Shown: one piece after another, positions 1-6,513 of the stretch
Numbering within the stretch: the stretch's first letter is position 1
Layout: every line of letters starts with the position of its first letter
Source: Actinomycetota bacterium
GTDB lineage: Bacteria; Actinomycetota; Acidimicrobiia; Acidimicrobiales; JACCXE01
Length of the DNA stretch: 8,913 nucleotides
Assembly (NCBI GenBank): GCA_013697265.1
Contig: JACCXE010000019.1
Location: 1 to 8,913 of the forward strand
Direction of reading: 5' to 3'
Notes under the pieces: generated by a model
Seen by the model: only the letters and a program-made list of their open reading frames with translations
Told to the model about the DNA's origin: nothing
The model's database searches: none
Made by a program: the position numbers and the translations under genes

Positions 1-429
1 GGCGGCCAGCAACCGCGCCGGGGCCGGTCCGACGGGGCCTTTCTCGTCGACCGCCGTCGGCGGGCGGATCATTCGGGTCGCTGTGAAGCCCAGGAGCGCG
101 GCGGTCAGCAACATCAGGATGTGGCCGTCTCCCGGCACCTCGCGCGACGACAGCGACCCGATGACCGAGCCCGCCACGCCAGCCGGTACGGCCCAGGCAA
201 CGATGCGCCAGTCCACCAAGTCCTCCCGCATGTAGCGCGCGGTGCCAATGACCGCACTGGGCAGGATCGACGGCAGGGTGGTGCCGACCGCGATCGTGGC
301 GGACGCGCCGAGGGCGCGGATCGCCGGTGTCGAAATCACGGCGCCGCCCACCCCGAACGCGCCGGACAGTGCGCCAGTCGCCAACCCGGCGACGAGCGTG
401 AGCGCGTCGCGAAGCGGCCCCGGATCCAT
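1..429 (-). CDS. TauE/SafE-family membrane permease, N-terminal half (runs off left edge)
   Basis: I read this by translating the minus strand; 143 codons are visible and no stop is reached before the window edge. The N-terminus has a hydrophobic stretch with a glycine-rich motif, GALSGAFGVGGAV (residues 19-31), which resembles the GxxSGxxGxGGG signature near the first helix of TauE/SafE proteins. Further hydrophobic stretches follow at about 43-62 and 75-93, then 103-117, then a charged linker, which matches the first half of this two-repeat family. TauE/SafE proteins are inner-membrane exporters or permeases linked to sulfite, sulfoacetate or other organic anions; the substrate cannot be told here. 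The start is ATG at 427-429, with an in-frame GTG directly upstream at 430-432. The gene diverges from the DinB-fold gene with only about 24 bases between them. The C-terminal half is missing only because of the window edge. Confidence 0.82.
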   Translation of the reverse strand, partial: MDPGPLRDALTLVAGLATGALSGAFGVGGAVISTPAIRALGASATIAVGTTLPSILPSAVIGTARYMREDLVDWRIVAWAVPAGVAGSVIGSLSSREVPGDGHILMLLTAALLGFTATRMIRPPTAVDEKGPVGPAPARLLAA

Positions 430-453
430 CACCCTTGTCTAGCCTTGACGCTT

Positions 454-906
454 GTGGCCGCCGCACCTTCCATCGATGCGCTTCGCTCCACCGTGAGCGA
501 CCTGGTCGCGTTGACCGCCAACCGCGCGCCGCGAGATCTGTCGCTGTCCCCACGAGGTGATTGGAGCGCGGCGCAGGTTGCTGCGCACATGGCGGACGCC
601 GAACTGGTCTACAGCGTGCGCATTCGGATGGTGCTCACCGACGAAAACCCCGCGCTCGTCGGCTACGACGAGCAGGCGTGGGCCTCGCGTCTCGGCGTGT
701 GTGACCTCAACGTGGGTGGGTCGGTCGGACGTTTCCGTCTCTTGCGCGATGCGAACCTGCGCTTGCTCGAGTCACTCGAAGAAGCCGAGTGGTCCCGGCT
801 TGGCACTCATCTCGATCAAGGCGAACTCTCGATCGCGACCATGGTCGACAAGCTCATCGCCCACGATCGTGAGCACCTGAGTCAGATCCGCAAACTCCTG
901 CCCTGA
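454..906 (+). CDS. DinB-fold protein (DinB_2/mycothiol-transferase-like superfamily)
   Basis: This is a 150-residue protein when started at GTG 454; TTG 445 would add three residues. The open frame continues further upstream, but that part is antisense to the permease gene and unlike a DinB N-terminus, so I excluded it. The motif WSAAQVAAHMADAE (37-50) and the HDREH near the end (137-141) give the three histidines (H45, H137, H141) that bind a divalent metal in DinB four-helix-bundle proteins. The YDEQAWA segment (71-77) is also typical of actinobacterial members. Some relatives transfer mycothiol, bacillithiol or other thiols; many have no known substrate. The protein is probably cytosolic, with no signal peptide or membrane segment. 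It ends 58 bases before the convergent thiolase, with a strong inverted repeat between. The family call is firm; the activity is unknown. Confidence 0.85.
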   Translation: MAAAPSIDALRSTVSDLVALTANRAPRDLSLSPRGDWSAAQVAAHMADAELVYSVRIRMVLTDENPALVGYDEQAWASRLGVCDLNVGGSVGRFRLLRDANLRLLESLEEAEWSRLGTHLDQGELSIATMVDKLIAHDREHLSQIRKLLP

Positions 907-915
907 CCACCCGGA

Positions 916-958
916 CTGTGCATTCTTATCCACGCGAGATGTGGATAAGAACGCACAG
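916..958. terminator. 18-bp inverted repeat between convergent genes; possible bidirectional terminator with DnaA-box-like core
   Basis: The arms are CTGTGCATTCTTATCCAC (916-933) and GTGGATAAGAACGCACAG (941-958), separated by a seven-base loop (934-940). The only unpaired position is A922 against C952 in plus-strand RNA; in minus-strand RNA the same position is a G-U wobble, so the stem is continuous there. It sits between the stop codons of the DinB-fold gene and the thiolase, where a shared terminator is expected. There is no clear T-tract on either side, so classical intrinsic termination is not certain. Each arm carries a DnaA-box-like 9-mer: a perfect TTATCCACA on the minus strand (940-948) and TTATCCACG on the plus strand (926-934). 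It could also be one copy of a dispersed palindromic repeat. Confidence 0.6.
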
Positions 959-964
959 AACTTG

Positions 965-2128
965 CTAGTAGATCTCGAGCAAGCCGGCTGCGCCTTGGCC
1001 GCCGCCGATGCACATAGTGACGACGCCCCATTTGGCTCCGCGGCGCTTGCCTTCTTGCAGGATGTGTCCTGCACACCGCGCGCCGGTCATCCCAAAGGGG
1101 TGGCCGATTGAGATAGACCCGCCGTTCACGTTGTACTTCTCGGGGTCGATGCCGAGGGTGTCGCGTGAGTACAGGCACTGGCTGGCGAAGGCCTCGTTGA
1201 GTTCCCACAAGTCGATGTCGTCAACCTTGAGGCCATGGCGCTCAAGCAGGCGGGGTACGGCGAAGACCGGACCGATGCCCATTTCGTCGGGCTCGCAGCC
1301 CGCGATCGCCCAGCCCTTGAACGCCCCGAGGGGCTCGAGGCCACGACGCTCGGCCTCGGCCGCTTCCATCATCACAACCGCGGCACCGCCGTCGGACAGC
1401 TGGCTGGCATTGCCGGCGGTGATGAACTTGCCCTCGCCCTTCACCGGCGGCAGCTTGGCCAGGCTCTCGAGCGTTGTCTCAGGACGGTTGCACTCGTCTT
1501 TGTCAACTACGTAGTCGACGAAGGACTCCTCCTTCGTCTCCTTGTTCACGAGCTTCTTCGTGGTCGGCATCGGCACGATCTCGTCTTCGAACTTGCCTGC
1601 GGCCTGCGCGGCCGCGGTGCGCTTCTGTGACTCGAGCGCGTACTCGTCTTGGTACTCACGACTCACGCCATAACGTTCGGCGACGATATCGGCCGTGTCG
1701 ATCATGGCCATGAAGATCGCCGGGTATTCCTCGACGAGCTTGGGGTCGACGCCGCCGATGCCACCGCCGGGCTGCGAGATGGCTTCGACGCCGCCAGCGA
1801 CCACGACGTCGGCGCCGTCTTGCTTGATGTAGTTGGCCGCCAGCGCGATCGCGTTCAGGCCCGACGAGCAATGACGTTGGACCGTCGACCCGCCGGTGGT
1901 GACAGGCAGACCGGCAAGTAGGCCCGCGAGACGTGCCAGGTTGGCCGAGCCGTGGGCGCCGTTGCCGAGGTAGACGTCTTCGACCGCTTCGGGCTCGACG
2001 CCCGACTTCGCTACTGCGTGCTTGATCGCGTGCGCAGCCATCGACATGGCAGGCGTGTTGTTGAAACCGCCGCGATTGGACTTGGCCAGCCCAGTGCGGG
2101 CGTACGAGACGATGACTGCTTCGCGCAT
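965..2128 (-). CDS. Thiolase: acetyl-CoA C-acetyltransferase / 3-ketoacyl-CoA thiolase
   Basis: This 387-residue protein has the usual length for the thiolase family. It either cleaves 3-ketoacyl-CoA with CoA in the last step of beta-oxidation or condenses two acyl-CoA units. All catalytic signatures are visible: the nucleophilic cysteine in QRHCSSGLNA (C87), WELNEAFA (N311 of the NEAF motif), the GHPFGMTGAR histidine (H343), and the second catalytic cysteine in CIGGGQG (C373). The start ATG at 2126-2128 has a good ribosome site, AGGAG, about nine bases upstream. Nearby genes include no dehydrogenase, hydratase or acyl-CoA ligase, so degradative and biosynthetic roles cannot be separated. It is a single gene: convergent with the DinB-fold gene and divergent from the VTT-like membrane protein. 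No residues appear to be missing. Confidence 0.95.
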   Translation of the reverse strand: MREAVIVSYARTGLAKSNRGGFNNTPAMSMAAHAIKHAVAKSGVEPEAVEDVYLGNGAHGSANLARLAGLLAGLPVTTGGSTVQRHCSSGLNAIALAANYIKQDGADVVVAGGVEAISQPGGGIGGVDPKLVEEYPAIFMAMIDTADIVAERYGVSREYQDEYALESQKRTAAAQAAGKFEDEIVPMPTTKKLVNKETKEESFVDYVVDKDECNRPETTLESLAKLPPVKGEGKFITAGNASQLSDGGAAVVMMEAAEAERRGLEPLGAFKGWAIAGCEPDEMGIGPVFAVPRLLERHGLKVDDIDLWELNEAFASQCLYSRDTLGIDPEKYNVNGGSISIGHPFGMTGARCAGHILQEGKRRGAKWGVVTMCIGGGQGAAGLLEIY

Positions 2129-2252
2129 GGCGTGATTCTCCTCAACTCAGAATTGACCGGGGGAGCGTAGCGCCCAACCTTTCGCCGCCGTTCGCCGCGC
2201 CGTTACCTAAAGGCAACAAGTCGGTTCACTCGCCGCGTCAGCCTTCTCTTAC
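2129..2252. other. Divergent intergenic spacer, thiolase / membrane protein
   Basis: This 124-base spacer separates the starts of two divergent genes and must contain the thiolase promoter. The only clear element is the AGGAG ribosome site of the thiolase next to its ATG. The stretch around 2201-2222 is less GC-rich than its surroundings, but I see no convincing pair of -35 and -10 boxes and no inverted repeat on either strand. Confidence 0.35.
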
Positions 2253-2930
2253 GTGATTCGGCGTCTGGAACGACTACGAACCCCGCAACTCCTCGGCGCC
2301 CTGAGCGTCGTCTCAGGAGTATCGGTGTGCGCCGACGCGTTGAGCCCGCTGCTGATTACGCATATGCCGCTCGCGCTAGTCGCCGCGTCGCCCCGCTCGA
2401 TGTATCTCGTCGCGATCACCCACCGCGTCCCGCTGGTGCTGCTCGTGCCGCTGGTGACGCTGCGGCTGTGCCTGACCGACCCTGTTCACTTCGAACTCGG
2501 ACGGCGCATCCCGATGCGGCCCCGCGCCCGGCGCTTCGCCGACGCAATCCCGGGCATCGGTCTTCTCTTCGCGGTCGCTGCGTGGCCGGTGTCGCACACG
2601 CTGCTCGCAGCCGGCGCCGGAGCGGCACCGCGCCGCCGCATCGCTGCGGCCGACGTCGTTGGCACGCTGTGCCGCGTCTTGGTCCTGTGCGTGGTGATGG
2701 CTCGGATGGACTCGGTGGTCGCGGCAGCCCGGGTGGCGTCGCACTTTGCGCCGCTCGCCTGCGTGTCGTTCGTTCTCTACGCCGGTGCGGCCGTTGGGTT
2801 AGGGCGTGGACGCCGGTTCCGGCGCGGCGTCCGGCTTTGGCTTCTTCGGCGGCGGCGGACGCATAAGGCGCGGCGCTTCAACCGCGGTATCGGGCCAGCG
2901 GTTTCTGCTTACGCGTGCCAGTCGATGTAA
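2253..2930 (+). CDS. VTT/DedA-like (SNARE-associated Golgi type) membrane protein with anomalous C-terminal tail
   Basis: This 225-residue reading frame has hydrophobic stretches at about residues 12-44, 58-74, 98-124, 133-151 and 164-183. The segment running from PLLITH (32-37) through SPRSMYLVA (46-54) to RLCLTDPVHFELGRR (71-85) resembles actinobacterial VTT/SNARE-associated proteins, which read roughly PLLLIALNPRNR ... RLxxSDPLFYLLGR; DVVGTLCRVLVL (134-145) resembles their later VGTLAR helix. DedA/VTT proteins act in lipid transport and membrane homeostasis. The start GTG at 2253 is the first possible one, since an in-frame TAA lies at 2208-2210; no clear ribosome site precedes it. From residue 183 on, the frame is antisense, codon for codon, to the last 43 codons of the convergent FrhB-like gene. 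That gives an arginine-rich tail with no family resemblance. The true product may end near residue 182 if a stop was lost or a frameshift occurred. Confidence 0.6.
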   Translation: MIRRLERLRTPQLLGALSVVSGVSVCADALSPLLITHMPLALVAASPRSMYLVAITHRVPLVLLVPLVTLRLCLTDPVHFELGRRIPMRPRARRFADAIPGIGLLFAVAAWPVSHTLLAAGAGAAPRRRIAAADVVGTLCRVLVLCVVMARMDSVVAAARVASHFAPLACVSFVLYAGAAVGLGRGRRFRRGVRLWLLRRRRTHKARRFNRGIGPAVSAYACQSM

Positions 2931-4001
2931 GAGCTTGATTGCGCCCGGGTCTTCGTCGCCCGGGCGACCGATCAGCGATCCGTCTTCGAGCATCTTGACG
3001 AGGATTTCGCGACCGAGGTCGGTGCGCACGATCGTCAGCGTCCAGTCGTTGAACTCGCCGATTCCACCGGTGGAAATGTCAGCGTGTTCGGCCGCGAAGT
3101 CGGGGCAGGTCTTGCAGCCTTCACGCGTCCAGGCGTGGCACTCCTTGAGATTGACCTCGTGGTAGTCGCCGTTCTTCATCCAGATCTGGAACACCCCCTT
3201 GATGTTCATCTTCACCATGTCGGCCTTCTTCAGGCCGTACTTGGCTTCGAACAACTCCTCGAAGATCGCATCGTCGAAGGTCTTCGAGCACAGCAGGCCG
3301 ATGTTCAACGCGAAACGCCGTGCCGGCTTGCCCGCCTTGCGCGCGCTCATGACGGGCGGCACCGACGAATGGCAACTCATGCCCACGAGTGCGAGCTTCT
3401 CAGCGCCTCCTTCGACTGCTTCTTTGTACGCCATGGGCGTGGCGCTGTACGTGTACCGGCTACCGGCCGCGGCGAGGATCTCTTCCTTGTTGCGGGCCAC
3501 TCCAGGAATGGCCTTCCACGTGCTGCCATCACCCTCGACGTAGCTGACAAGTGCGGCGTCGATGTAGCCCTTCTCGAGGCACCAAATGAGCATCGCTGAC
3601 ACGACGCCGCCGTCTTGGCCCATCTTGTGCACCATGTCGTCGGACGCACGGGCGAGGATGATGTCCTTGCTGATGCCGTCGATCTCGTCGATGGTGCGAG
3701 TGCGGCCGAACATGAAGTCGTCGATCTCGGTTTCCCATGTGCGGAAGCGCGGGCATGCGCGCGTGCACGAGGTACAGCCCTTTTCGCCGTGAATGCAGTT
3801 GTCGGGCCCGAGTTCCTCTTCGAGGTGGAACGGCTTATAGACACCTTCGGTGTCTTTGTACCCGAGCACGTCGTGCGGACAGGCAACCACGCACCCCGAA
3901 CACCCCGTGCACAAGCCCGAGGTCACAACCTCGGCGTACAGCTCTTTCCACTGGGCGACCCAGCGCTCAGCTTTCGGAGGTGCCGATTCGGTAACCGTCA
4001 T
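2799..4001 (-). CDS. Coenzyme F420 hydrogenase/dehydrogenase beta-subunit (FrhB) family iron-sulfur oxidoreductase
   Basis: This 400-residue protein begins with a bacterial ferredoxin-type region: CTGCSGCVVACP (cysteines 31, 34, 37, 41) and a second set at C69, C76, C79, C83, enough for two [4Fe-4S] clusters. The FrhB N-terminal domain follows, with GQDGGVVSAMLIWCLEKGYID (128-148) split around its glycines, and then the C-terminal domain with LVGMSCHSS (C210), LLCSK (C238), ECHAW (C288) and CKTCPDF (C296, C299) plus ADISTGGIG (307-315). Relatives move electrons between F420 or other flavin-type carriers and a partner, as in F420-reducing hydrogenase, F420-dependent sulfite reductase and 7-hydroxymethyl-chlorophyll reductase. 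The substrate here is unknown. Residues 371-400 are a Pro/Lys/Ala tail. ATG 3999-4001 lies 25 bases downstream of the metB-like stop, so co-transcription with the transsulfuration genes is likely. No hydrogenase subunits are nearby. Confidence 0.88.
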   Translation of the reverse strand: MTVTESAPPKAERWVAQWKELYAEVVTSGLCTGCSGCVVACPHDVLGYKDTEGVYKPFHLEEELGPDNCIHGEKGCTSCTRACPRFRTWETEIDDFMFGRTRTIDEIDGISKDIILARASDDMVHKMGQDGGVVSAMLIWCLEKGYIDAALVSYVEGDGSTWKAIPGVARNKEEILAAAGSRYTYSATPMAYKEAVEGGAEKLALVGMSCHSSVPPVMSARKAGKPARRFALNIGLLCSKTFDDAIFEELFEAKYGLKKADMVKMNIKGVFQIWMKNGDYHEVNLKECHAWTREGCKTCPDFAAEHADISTGGIGEFNDWTLTIVRTDLGREILVKMLEDGSLIGRPGDEDPGAIKLLHRLARVSRNRWPDTAVEAPRLMRPPPPKKPKPDAAPEPASTP

Positions 4002-4026
4002 CGTCCTGGGACGATAGCGACCGCCG

Positions 4027-5115
4027 TCAAGTCAGCGCCTGTTCGAGGTCGGCGATCAAGTCCGCGACGGCCTCGATGCCGCAACTCAATCGCACGAGCG
4101 ACGGGTCGACCTCGTTGGTAGTGCCGGCCACCGAAGCGTGGGTCATCAGCGCCGGGTGTTCAATCAGAGACTCGACGGCGCCGAGGCTCTCGGCCAGCGT
4201 GAACAAGCGCGTGCGCTGGCACGCAGCCACAGCTGCAGCTTCGCCGCCGGCGTGCAGGAACGACACCATCCCGCCGAAGCCGGGGTAGAGCACCTTCGAC
4301 ACGTTCGGGTTGGCCTCAAGGGCAGCCGCGATCGCACGCGCGTTTTCCTGTTGCCGCTCGACGCGGATCGCGAGCGTGCGGATGCCGCGCAGCACCAGCC
4401 AGCAGTCGAATGGCGCGGGCACTGCGCCAGCCGCATTTTGTAAGAACCTGATCTTGTCGGCCAACGCGTCGTCGTTTACGACGACGGCTCCGCCGACCAC
4501 ATCGCTGTGTCCGCCGAGGTACTTCGTGGACGAGTGCACGACCACATCCGCGCCCAGCGCCAGCGGTTGTTGCAGTACCGGCGTGGCAAACGTGTTGTCG
4601 ACCACGAGCAGCGCACCCACCGCGTGCGCGGCTCCGGCCACGGCTGCGATGTCGACGGTGGCCAGTGTCGGGTTGGTCGGTGACTCGCACCACACCATCG
4701 AGACCCCGTCGGTAATGGAGTCTTCAACGGCGCGCGGGTCGCCGAGGTCAACGGCGCTGAATCCGAGGCCGTGCTCCGCGTGCACGCGCGCCACAAGACG
4801 AAACGTGCCCCCGTACGCGTCGTGAGGGATCACGATCCGCGCGTCGCTCGGCAGCGTGCGCAATACGACGTCTTCGGCCGCTAGCCCGCTGGCGAACGCA
4901 AAACCGTGCCGGCCGCCTTCGAGTTCGGCCAGCGCATTCTCGAGCACCTGCCGGGTGGGGTTGCCCGAGCGGGAGTACTCGAAGTCGCCGACGGGGGAGG
5001 CCGGACTGTTCTGCGCGTAGGTGGTCGCAAGATGAATCGGCGGCACCACGGCGCCCGTGGTCGGGTCGGTTCCGAAACCGGCGTGAACCACCTTCGTCTC
5101 GATTGACTCGGTCAT
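4027..5115 (-). CDS. metB: Cystathionine gamma-synthase / gamma-lyase (Cys/Met metabolism PLP enzyme), shortened
   Basis: This 362-residue fold-type I PLP enzyme carries the family landmarks: YSRSGNPT (47-54, whose Y and R contact the phosphate of the neighbouring subunit), DAYGGTFRL (Y101 stacks on PLP), VVDNTFATP (D173) and the PLP lysine K198 in HSSTKYLGGHSD. Near the end are SLGAVESLIEHPALMTHAS (310-328) and LVRLSCGIE (340-348). The family makes cystathionine from an activated homoserine, or splits it to cysteine. The cystathionine beta-synthase directly upstream favours lyase action in reverse transsulfuration, but sequence alone does not decide, so the symbol follows the mycobacterial homologue. 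ATG 5113-5115 overlaps the upstream TGA in ATGA, indicating translational coupling. It is about 16-25 residues shorter than usual because the segment between LYPG and FGGMVSF (near residue 279) is absent; see findings. No frameshift is seen. Confidence 0.9.
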   Translation of the reverse strand: MTESIETKVVHAGFGTDPTTGAVVPPIHLATTYAQNSPASPVGDFEYSRSGNPTRQVLENALAELEGGRHGFAFASGLAAEDVVLRTLPSDARIVIPHDAYGGTFRLVARVHAEHGLGFSAVDLGDPRAVEDSITDGVSMVWCESPTNPTLATVDIAAVAGAAHAVGALLVVDNTFATPVLQQPLALGADVVVHSSTKYLGGHSDVVGGAVVVNDDALADKIRFLQNAAGAVPAPFDCWLVLRGIRTLAIRVERQQENARAIAAALEANPNVSKVLYPGFGGMVSFLHAGGEAAAVAACQRTRLFTLAESLGAVESLIEHPALMTHASVAGTTNEVDPSLVRLSCGIEAVADLIADLEQALT

Positions 5116-6491
5116 GTCGCGGGCCGGTGCACGAGGAAGTCGAGCAGATCCGAACGCGTGAGGATCCCTACCGGGTGACCGCCGTCGAGCACGAGCAGGG
5201 CCGACGCCTGCTCAAAGCGTTGCACCGCAAGCTCGACCGTCTCGCCGATCCCGGCGGTGGGCAGCGGCGGGCTCATCACTTTCTCGAGCGGCCGGTCGAG
5301 CACGTCGGGATCTCCGAACGCGGCATCGAGCAGTTCGCGTTCGTGTACCGCGCCGATCACCTCAGCGGCTACCACGGGCGGCTCTTGGCTAAACACCGGC
5401 ATCTGCGACACGCCGAATTCGCGCAGTATCTGAATGGCCGAACGCACCGTCTCGTCCGGGTGCATGTGCACGAGTTCGGGCAGCTCGCTGCCCTTGCGGT
5501 TCAACACGTTGCCCACGGTCTGGCCCGATGAGCCGAGGAAGCCGAAGTCGGCCATCCACCCGTCGTTGTAGAGCTTCGATAGATACCCTCGACCAGAGTC
5601 AGGGATCAACACGACCACAACGTCTTCGCTCGACAGTTCCGGGCCGAGGTGGGTCGCAGCCCACACCGCGGTTCCCGCCGAGCCCCCGACGAGAATGCCC
5701 TCTTCGCGGGTGACGCGCCGCGCGGTAAGGAACGAGTCGCGGTCGCTCACCATCACGACACGATCGATCACAGCTGGGTCGTACGTTGTCGGCCAGAAGT
5801 CCTCGCCGATTCCTTCGACGAGGTATGGCCGGCCCGAGCCGCCCGAGTAGACCGAGCCTTCGGGGTCCGCGCCCACGATCTGGACGTCGGGCTTCTTTGA
5901 CTTCAGGTAACGGCCGACGCCAGTGATCGTGCCCCCGGTTCCGATGCCGGCGACGAAGTGGGTGACGCGGCCCGCGGTCTGGCGCCAGATCTCGGGACCT
6001 GTGGTTTCAAAATGGGCTTGCGGGTTTGCCTGGTTTGAATACTGATCGGGCTTGAACGCGTTCGGGATCTCAGCGGCCAGTCGGGCCGAGACCGAGTAGT
6101 AGCTGTCGGGATGCTTGGGGTTGACCGCGGTGGGGCACACGATCACTTCGGCGCCGTAGGCGCGCAGCAACGCGATCTTCTCGTTGCTCATCTTGTCCGG
6201 CATGATGAACACGCAGCGATAGCCGCGGCGGGCCGCCACGATCGCCAGCCCCACGCCCGTGTTGCCCGACGTCGGCTCGACGATGGTGCCGCCCGGCTTC
6301 AGCAACCCGTCTCGTTCGGCCGCGTCGATCATCGCGACGGCCGGCCGGTCCTTCACGCTGCCGCCGGCGTTCAAAAACTCGAGCTTGGCCACGAGTTGGC
6401 ACGACAGCCCTTTGCCGATGCGGTCAAGGCGAACGAGCGGCGTGTTGCCGACGAGGTCGAGCAGAGAGTCCGCGACTTCCATCTCTTCCAT
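5112..6491 (-). CDS. cbs: Cystathionine beta-synthase with C-terminal CBS-domain pair
   Basis: This 459-residue enzyme condenses serine (or O-acetylserine) with homocysteine to cystathionine, using PLP in the cytosol. The fold-type II catalytic domain covers about residues 5-315. It has the PLP lysine K47 in GGSVKDRPA, the substrate loop TSGNTG (74-79), the phosphate loop GIGTGGTITG (182-191) and GGSAGT (269-274), whose S271 contacts the pyridine nitrogen. The segment DSGRGYLSKLYNDGWM (298-313) is typical of true CBS enzymes. Two CBS domains follow (about 340-390 and 403-456); in other enzymes such pairs bind adenosyl ligands. The N-terminal haem-binding region of animal enzymes is absent. 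ATG 6489-6491 is used here; a second in-frame ATG at 6480-6482 is possible. It is the first gene of the operon and overlaps the metB-like gene by four bases. O-acetylserine sulfhydrylase side activity is possible. Confidence 0.94.
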   Translation of the reverse strand: MEEMEVADSLLDLVGNTPLVRLDRIGKGLSCQLVAKLEFLNAGGSVKDRPAVAMIDAAERDGLLKPGGTIVEPTSGNTGVGLAIVAARRGYRCVFIMPDKMSNEKIALLRAYGAEVIVCPTAVNPKHPDSYYSVSARLAAEIPNAFKPDQYSNQANPQAHFETTGPEIWRQTAGRVTHFVAGIGTGGTITGVGRYLKSKKPDVQIVGADPEGSVYSGGSGRPYLVEGIGEDFWPTTYDPAVIDRVVMVSDRDSFLTARRVTREEGILVGGSAGTAVWAATHLGPELSSEDVVVVLIPDSGRGYLSKLYNDGWMADFGFLGSSGQTVGNVLNRKGSELPELVHMHPDETVRSAIQILREFGVSQMPVFSQEPPVVAAEVIGAVHERELLDAAFGDPDVLDRPLEKVMSPPLPTAGIGETVELAVQRFEQASALLVLDGGHPVGILTRSDLLDFLVHRPAT

Positions 6492-6513
6492 TCCGCCACG
6501 CTAGAACGTGGTC
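6492..6513. promoter_or_regulatory. 22-base divergent gap between cbs and the DNA glycosylase
   Basis: Both genes start outward from this gap, so the promoters of the sulfur operon and of the glycosylase must lie mostly inside the opposite coding sequence. There is no room here for a leader riboswitch such as a SAM riboswitch in front of cbs. I see no recognisable operator. Confidence 0.4.

Noticed and set aside
121..453. Upstream extension of the DinB-fold reading frame (would give a 261-residue protein)
   Set aside because: It is antisense to a clear TauE/SafE-type coding sequence, is arginine-rich and has no family likeness; the DinB fold starts near 454.
1008..1514. Plus-strand 168-codon open frame across the thiolase
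   Set aside because: It is fully antisense to the catalytic half of the thiolase, has low-complexity composition and no recognisable domain; typical GC-rich shadow.
3084..4121. Several long plus-strand open frames opposite the FrhB-like gene
   Set aside because: The minus strand holds all the expected cysteine motifs in order; the plus-strand translations show no family signal.
6492..6513. Possible SAM or other sulfur-responsive riboswitch before cbs
   Set aside because: Only 22 bases separate cbs from the divergent glycosylase start, and no structured leader is visible.
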